From assembly GCA_002509405.1 (NCBI GenBank), contig DAVO01000013.1:91511-155510 (forward strand): a stretch of 64,000 nucleotides of DNA, in the 5' to 3' direction. Below are positions 59,331-64,000 of the stretch, one piece after another. The DNA comes from Methanomassiliicoccaceae archaeon UBA72. Lineage in GTDB: Archaea; Thermoplasmatota; Thermoplasmata; Methanomassiliicoccales; Methanomethylophilaceae. The first letter of the stretch is position 1, and each line of letters opens with the position of its first letter. A program made the translations under genes and the position numbers. Under the pieces are notes generated by a model. It did no database searches and was not told where the DNA came from. It saw only the letters and a program-made list of their open reading frames with translations.

Positions 59331-61657
59331 GATTGTCCCCCCATGATCTTCCAGATCGGGTCGTTCCATGCCTTGCGCATATCCTCGACCTCGATTATCA
59401 CTCCGGAGTCCCTTATGTTCATCGATTTACCGCCCGTCTTTCCTATGTTGTGGGCAGAGCCCCCCATTATCTTCTCGAATTCCTCGGCGTTCTCTTCTGA
59501 AACCTCGGCTATCCAGCGCGTGTTGCTCTCGGAATAGAGCACCTTGCGGGGCGACATATCTGCCGCCTTCCTGAGATCCAGTACCGCGCCGGTCTGTCCG
59601 GATATGCACATCTCCGCCACAGCGACGGCTATGCCTCCGTCCGAGCAATCGTGGCAGCTCGATATCAAACGCCTGTCCATAGCCCTGAGCGTCTTTACGG
59701 TGAGCTCGCGGACGTTGTCCACGTCTACGGACGGCACGACGCCCTGTTTTCCTCCGAATACACGGTAGAGCAGCGATCCGCCCATCTCCTCTTTGGTCTC
59801 TCCTATGACATATATCCTGTTGCCAGGACCTTTGAAATCTGCGGTGACGGCTTTCGATATGTCGTCGATTATGCCGCAGCACAGCATCATGGGCGTGGGG
59901 AGGACCGATGCTCCTCCCGGCGCCTCGTTGTAGAGGCTCACGTTGCCCGATGGGATGGGTATGTTGAGCGCCTTTGCGAAATCGCCTATTCCGCGGACGG
60001 CCTCTCTGAGCTCACCGAGCCTTTCAGGCTTCTCCGGGTTCCCGAAGTTCAGACAGTCGGTCAGAGCGTTCGGCATTGCTCCGACGGCGACCACGTTGCG
60101 CCATGCCTCGTCCACCGATGACATGCCTCCCCTGTACGGGTCCAGCGCGGTGAACCACGGATTGCATCCTATGGCCGCGGCCAGGCCCTTGCGGCTGGAA
60201 GGCACCGGGCGTAGGACCGATGCGTCCCCTGGTCCGGTCTTGTTCATCTCGCCGACCATGGGGTGCAGTACCGTTGCCGCCCTGACCTCGTGGTCGTACT
60301 GCCTTATCGCCCATTCTTTCGATGCCACGTTCGGATCGGAGAGCAGCTTGAGTATCACCGTGCGGTCGTCCGGAAGGCGGGGGGAGCGCTCGTTCTCCAT
60401 CGAAGAGACCTGCGGAGCGACATACGGCCTGTGGTAGAGAGGGCCCGTGGTCAGGAAATGCTGGTCCATGTCGAATATCTGCTCCCCGTGCCAGAATATG
60501 CGGGTGCGCCGGGTGTCGGTGGTCATCGCCACGGGCGTCGCCAGCACATCCCAGGAATCGAAGACTGCCAGTACCTTTTCGAGGTTCTCCGGCTTGCAGG
60601 TGCACATCATGCGCTCCTGCGACTCGGACACCCATATCTCCCAGGGTGCGAGTCCTGACTCTTTCAGGGGGACTTTTTCGAGGTCCACATCGGCCCCGCA
60701 GCCAGCATCGAGGGCCATTTCCCCGACGACGCAGCTTAGGCCTCCTCCTCCAAGGTCCTTCATGCCCGTGATGAGGTGTTTGGCGTTCACCTCGAAACAT
60801 GCATGCATGACAGGCTCCTTCGTTATGGGGTCCCCCAGCTGCACCGCGCCCCTCGAATCTTCGTCGGACGTCTCGGTCAGGTCGCGGGAGGCAAAGTTCA
60901 CCCCGTGTATGCCGTCGCGGCCGGTGCGGCCGCCGATGAGCACCATTACCTCCCCCGGTCCGCCTGCGTAGTTCTTGGCAAGGTCGGCGCGTTTGACTAT
61001 ACCCAGGCATGCGACGTTTACCAGGCAGTTCCCGGTGTACCTCTCGTCGAAGAACATGCCTCCTGTGATGGTCGGTATCCCGACCCTGTTACCATAGTCC
61101 CTTATCCCCGAGACGACCCCGCTCATCAGATAGCGGGGGTGTTTGGTCCCTGGCGGCAGATCGCCCTTCCTGTCGGGATATCCGAAGCATAATGGGTCTG
61201 CCAACGCGATGGGCTGCGCTCCCATGCACACAACGTCCCTTAGTATCCCGCCTATGCCCGTCGCCGCCCCTCCATAGGGCTCCACCGCGGACGGGTGGTT
61301 GTGGCTCTCGATCCTGAGAGCGTATCCATGGTCTTCGTCGAACACCATCACTCCCGCATCGCCCCTGGAAAGGACATCTTCGCGCCCTATCCCGAATACG
61401 AACTCCTTCAGTATGGCCTTGGAGCTCTTGTAGCAACAATGCTCGCTCCAAGCCTGGCCGAGGGACTGGAGCTCTATGTCGGTGGGCTCCCTGCCCTCTT
61501 TGACGAAGTATTCCTTTATCATCTTCATCTCGTCGAGGGACAGGCTGAGCGCCATATCGCCGGATATCTTCGCAAGGTCTTCGTCCGAAGCTTCTCTCAC
61601 CGAGACGTCGAAAAGCTCGTATGGCTTGTCGCGCCTGGTCATCAGGTCCTTGACCAT
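59327..61657 (-). CDS. purL: Phosphoribosylformylglycinamidine synthase, large subunit
   Basis: A 776-residue ATP-dependent enzyme that makes FGAM from FGAR. It has the small-PurL features LGQAWSEHCCYKSSK near residue 68, RIESHNHPSAVEPYGGAATGIGG near residue 115, ALADPLCFGYP and GGRTGRDGIHG, and repeats of the ATP-binding fold in the C-terminal half. It needs PurS and PurQ, both encoded beside it. It starts four bases after purS. Confidence 0.96.
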   Translation of the reverse strand: MVKDLMTRRDKPYELFDVSVREASDEDLAKISGDMALSLSLDEMKMIKEYFVKEGREPTDIELQSLGQAWSEHCCYKSSKAILKEFVFGIGREDVLSRGDAGVMVFDEDHGYALRIESHNHPSAVEPYGGAATGIGGILRDVVCMGAQPIALADPLCFGYPDRKGDLPPGTKHPRYLMSGVVSGIRDYGNRVGIPTITGGMFFDERYTGNCLVNVACLGIVKRADLAKNYAGGPGEVMVLIGGRTGRDGIHGVNFASRDLTETSDEDSRGAVQLGDPITKEPVMHACFEVNAKHLITGMKDLGGGGLSCVVGEMALDAGCGADVDLEKVPLKESGLAPWEIWVSESQERMMCTCKPENLEKVLAVFDSWDVLATPVAMTTDTRRTRIFWHGEQIFDMDQHFLTTGPLYHRPYVAPQVSSMENERSPRLPDDRTVILKLLSDPNVASKEWAIRQYDHEVRAATVLHPMVGEMNKTGPGDASVLRPVPSSRKGLAAAIGCNPWFTALDPYRGGMSSVDEAWRNVVAVGAMPNALTDCLNFGNPEKPERLGELREAVRGIGDFAKALNIPIPSGNVSLYNEAPGGASVLPTPMMLCCGIIDDISKAVTADFKGPGNRIYVIGETKEEMGGSLLYRVFGGKQGVVPSVDVDNVRELTVKTLRAMDRRLISSCHDCSDGGIAVAVAEMCISGQTGAVLDLRKAADMSPRKVLYSESNTRWIAEVSEENAEEFEKIMGGSAHNIGKTGGKSMNIRDSGVIIEVEDMRKAWNDPIWKIMGGQS

Positions 61658-61661
61658 TTGA

Positions 61662-61901
61662 TCATCTCACGGTCACTTTGAAGTTCTGTATCACGGGGTT
61701 CGCGAGGAGCTTTTTGCACATCTCCTCTCCCTCGGAGACCGCTTCCTCATCGGTCCCTTCGACTTCGATGTCGTAGACCTTCACGGTCTTGACCTCGCCG
61801 ACCCCTTCGAATCCCAGGGCTTCCAAGGCCTTCCTGGTGTTTTTGCCCTCGGGGTCTGCCACACCTTTCTTGAGCTCAATGCGGATCTCTATTACTGCCA
61901 T
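61662..61901 (-). CDS. purS: Phosphoribosylformylglycinamidine synthase subunit PurS
   Basis: A 79-residue small subunit that bridges PurL and PurQ. The pattern VIEIRIELKKGVADPEGK at the start, LEALGFEGVGEVKTVKVYDI in the middle and NPVIQNFKVTV at the end are typical. First gene of the operon; CATATTAATC on the minus strand at 61924-61934 is the likely promoter, giving a leaderless message. Confidence 0.95.
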   Translation of the reverse strand: MAVIEIRIELKKGVADPEGKNTRKALEALGFEGVGEVKTVKVYDIEVEGTDEEAVSEGEEMCKKLLANPVIQNFKVTVR

Positions 61902-61943
61902 TGTTACGAGTAATTGCGCGCACCGATTAATATGTTATGAAAA

Positions 61944-62711
61944 TCAGGGTATGGAACGCTTCCTTCCGAAGACGAGGTACCCTGTGTGTCCCAGCATCTC
62001 GAATGACGGGCGGACTCCCCCCGGATGGACCTCCATGCCCCTTTGGAGATTCTCCATGGCCTTCACTCCGGCGAAGCCGCGCTCCCTCAGTGCCAGCACC
62101 GAAGACTCGAGCTGGTTGGCATTGGGGACGTATATGCATATCCTCCCTCCCGGCCTGAGATGCGGCAGCATGTTGTCCAGGGCAAGCCATGGGTCCGGCA
62201 TGTCCATGGTCAGTGCGTCTGCGGTAAATTCGAATTCCACATTCTTGGCATCCCCGATCACGCAGTCCCAGCATACTTCCGCGCCTGTTCGCGAAACATT
62301 GCGTCTGGCTCTTTTGGCGTTCTCCTCCTTTAGCTCAACTGTAAGGACTTTTCCCGACGGTGCCACGGAATTGAGCAACGCCGTCGTCAGACCTCCGGAG
62401 CCTGCGCCCACTTCGATGACCGCCGATCCGCTCCTGATGTCGCAGTTCAGTATTATCGTAGCCGCGTCCTTGGGCGTGATGATCTGCGCTCCTCTGTCCA
62501 AGGACTCGATTAGCTCTATGACCCCTGGTCTGAAAACGGTGAAGTCCGCCCCGGCTATCTTGACCGAGGAACCATCTTCTGCACCGGCGAACCTGGAGCC
62601 GTCCACTGTTCCCAGCGATTGCACCTTTATCATCCCGAAAGACATCTTGAACCAGTATCTCTTGCCCGAGCTGTCCTCCAGATAGACCAGCTCATCTTCT
62701 TGGAACGCCAT
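61944..62711 (-). CDS. trmI: tRNA (adenine-N1)-methyltransferase TrmI
   Basis: A 255-residue methyltransferase for m1A at tRNA positions 57/58. An N-terminal small beta domain is followed by the SAM site VIEVGAGSGGLTTALLNSV near residue 93, ELKEENAKRARRNV, and the catalytic region DALTMDMPDPWLALDNML. The ATG at 62711 is used; the upstream in-frame codon at 62753 would overlap proS. GGAGG lies 13 bases before the ATG, farther than usual here. It follows proS. Confidence 0.92.
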   Translation of the reverse strand: MAFQEDELVYLEDSSGKRYWFKMSFGMIKVQSLGTVDGSRFAGAEDGSSVKIAGADFTVFRPGVIELIESLDRGAQIITPKDAATIILNCDIRSGSAVIEVGAGSGGLTTALLNSVAPSGKVLTVELKEENAKRARRNVSRTGAEVCWDCVIGDAKNVEFEFTADALTMDMPDPWLALDNMLPHLRPGGRICIYVPNANQLESSVLALRERGFAGVKAMENLQRGMEVHPGGVRPSFEMLGHTGYLVFGRKRSIP

Positions 62712-62749
62712 GTTAGTCCGATGTCCTCCGGAGTAATAACTTGTTGCAC

Positions 62750-64000
62750 TCACATAGTGTGGGCCGCGTACGCCTGCTTCTCCGATTCCTTACCGCAGAT
62801 GATGCATTTTCCCGGGAACGCCGGAGCCTTGTAGGGGGTGCCCAACATCTTGAATCCCGTGGAGTCCTCGAACCTGTGTCCGCAATCGGGGGATCCGCAC
62901 CAGCACATCCTCAGGATCTTGTCCTTCTTGGTGTCGTCGAGTTCCGCCTTTGGCACGTCATCCATCGACGATATGTCTATGACGCCGGACTCCTGGACGG
63001 ACTTGGCCCTTGCGTAAAGCGTCGCGGAGATGTCGTCGAGAAGCATCCTGGTGCCTGCAGACACGGAGTCCATGGCGATGGCGCCCTTCTCCCCGGTGTC
63101 CCTCCTGGCGAAGGAAACCACACCGTTCTCCAGATCCCTGGCTCCGATCTCTATGCGGAGAGGTACTCCGCGCATCTCCCACTCGTAGTACTTGGCCCCG
63201 GGCCTATCGTTCCTATCGTCCAGCTTAGACCTGATGCCTGACCTGTTCAATATGTCCGTTACAAGTTTGCATGCGTCCATGACCTCTTCCGGGGATTTCT
63301 TGGATATTATCGGTATGATGACCACCTGGAACGGCGCTATGGGCGGGGGTAGGATCAGGCCTTTGTCGTCTCCGTGTACCCCGACCACTGCTCCCAGAAG
63401 ACGCTCGCTCATTCCGAACGTTGTCTGGTGGGCGTGCTTGTGCTCTCCGTTCAGGTCCTCGTACGTTATGTCGTAAGGCACCGAGAAGTTGGTGCGGTAG
63501 TGGTGTATCGATCCTATCTGAAGCGTCCTGCCGCTGGGCATGACGGTGTCGATTCCCACGGTGTAGTAAGCGCCCGGGAATTTGTCCCAGTCCGTGCGCA
63601 CAAGAAGGAAGTGCGGTAGGCAAAGCTCGTGGGAGATCTTCTCCAGCATCTGTATGTCCTCTTCGATCTGGCACTGTGCGTCCTCCTCGGTCGTGTGACA
63701 TGTGTGGGACTCGAAGAAATGGATCTCGCGGACCCTGATGAACGCACGGGTCTGCTTGGTCTCGTAGCGGAAGGTGTTGACGATCTGGTATATTTTGAGC
63801 GGAAGGTCCTGATGAGACCTGATCCACAGCGAGAAGATGGGATACATCGCCGTCTCTGATGTTGGCCTGACGACCAGCGGCACGTCGAGCTCGTTCTCTC
63901 CGGCGCGTGTGACCCAATATACCTCGGCGTCGAATCCTTTGATGTGCTCCTTCTCCTTCTTGAACTCGGTCTCCGGGATCAGGAGGGGAAAGTTGACCTC
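62750..64000 (-). CDS. proS: Prolyl-tRNA synthetase, N-terminus cut by window edge
   Basis: The C-terminal 416 residues of a class II synthetase of the archaeal/eukaryotic type. The frame runs to the window edge. Visible are PLVVRPTSETAMYPIFSLWI of motif 2 region, RYETKQTRAFIRVREIHFFE, SERLLGAVVGVHGDDKGLILPP of motif 3, the anticodon-binding domain, and a C-terminal zinc-binding domain with CWC, C and CIIC cysteines. It ends with a Tyr-Ala-Ala-His-Thr-Met tail. Confidence 0.95.
   Translation of the reverse strand, partial: EVNFPLLIPETEFKKEKEHIKGFDAEVYWVTRAGENELDVPLVVRPTSETAMYPIFSLWIRSHQDLPLKIYQIVNTFRYETKQTRAFIRVREIHFFESHTCHTTEEDAQCQIEEDIQMLEKISHELCLPHFLLVRTDWDKFPGAYYTVGIDTVMPSGRTLQIGSIHHYRTNFSVPYDITYEDLNGEHKHAHQTTFGMSERLLGAVVGVHGDDKGLILPPPIAPFQVVIIPIISKKSPEEVMDACKLVTDILNRSGIRSKLDDRNDRPGAKYYEWEMRGVPLRIEIGARDLENGVVSFARRDTGEKGAIAMDSVSAGTRMLLDDISATLYARAKSVQESGVIDISSMDDVPKAELDDTKKDKILRMCWCGSPDCGHRFEDSTGFKMLGTPYKAPAFPGKCIICGKESEKQAYAAHTM

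Noticed and set aside
1..64000. CRISPR arrays, insertion sequences, phage genes or integrase/attachment sites
   Set aside because: No direct-repeat array, transposase, integrase or compositional break was seen; the region reads as core genome.

Overview
The window is archaeal and most likely from a methanogen of the order Methanomassiliicoccales (class Thermoplasmata). The evidence is an eleven-subunit-type fpo operon without fpoF and fpoO, a methanogenesis marker 11 gene, a Ta0216-like B12/radical SAM protein, archaeal information-processing genes (PCNA, TFS, RpoK, MBF1, PAN, RPA, Csl4, XPD, KptA), form III RuBisCO with the AMP pathway, and avoidance of the TAG codon. Of about sixty stop codons read, only one is TAG (RNase III). 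A second TAG lies in frame at codon 4 of an aspartate-type aminotransferase gene. This fits a genome that decodes amber as pyrrolysine, but no pyl genes are in the window, so organism and decoding remain inference.

Layout. 1-12224 (minus): fpoABCDHIJ(N)J(C)KLMN, then a polyprenyl diphosphate synthase and a geranylgeranyl-reductase-family gene cut by the window edge. 12336-13142 (plus): proC. 13178-18241 (minus): folD-kptA-mmp11-uppS-B12/radical SAM, tightly packed. 18279-22762 (minus): ribose-1,5-bisphosphate isomerase, form III RuBisCO and AMP phosphorylase plus a polysaccharide deacetylase; an RNase III-domain gene lies just upstream. 23367-24872 (plus): unknown 501-residue protein. 24855-31380 (minus): membrane protein-tfs-pcn-tktA-tktB-tal-reductase-taw2, an apparent eight-gene operon. 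31444-32520: membrane protein with a Vsr-like tail. 32733-34780 (plus): aCPSF2-like nuclease and nadC. 34777-35975 (minus): hdrB/hdrC-like pair. 36284-39568 (minus): purH and archaeal glutamate synthase. 39792-41733 (plus): METTL5-like-csl4-coiled coil-short ThiI. 41734-49371 (minus): small unknown, XPD helicase, DUF6015-like, serA with an aminotransferase, aspC, purP. 49512-51742 (plus): RPA and its partner. 51765-53433 (minus): Memo, rpsB, rpoK. 53585-58520: DUF2240, MBF1, PAN, GPN GTPase, two small membrane proteins, riboflavin kinase/regulator. 58524-64000 (minus): purQ, purL, purS, trmI and a proS fragment.

The genes cover membrane energy conservation (Fpo), AMP salvage into 3-phosphoglycerate, non-oxidative pentose phosphate reactions, purine synthesis (purS, purL, purQ, purH, purP, folD), serine synthesis, and RNA/DNA maintenance. 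First genes of operons usually have an AT-rich TATA-like box about 23-30 bases before the start codon (leaderless or short leader). Internal genes usually have a GGAGG-like site about 7 bases before the start, or ATGA overlaps. Two genes (purH and the ThiI-like gene) have no ATG/GTG/TTG where one is needed and appear to start with CTG. I see no rRNA, tRNA, CRISPR, transposon or phage genes, and no stretch over 300 bases without a gene.
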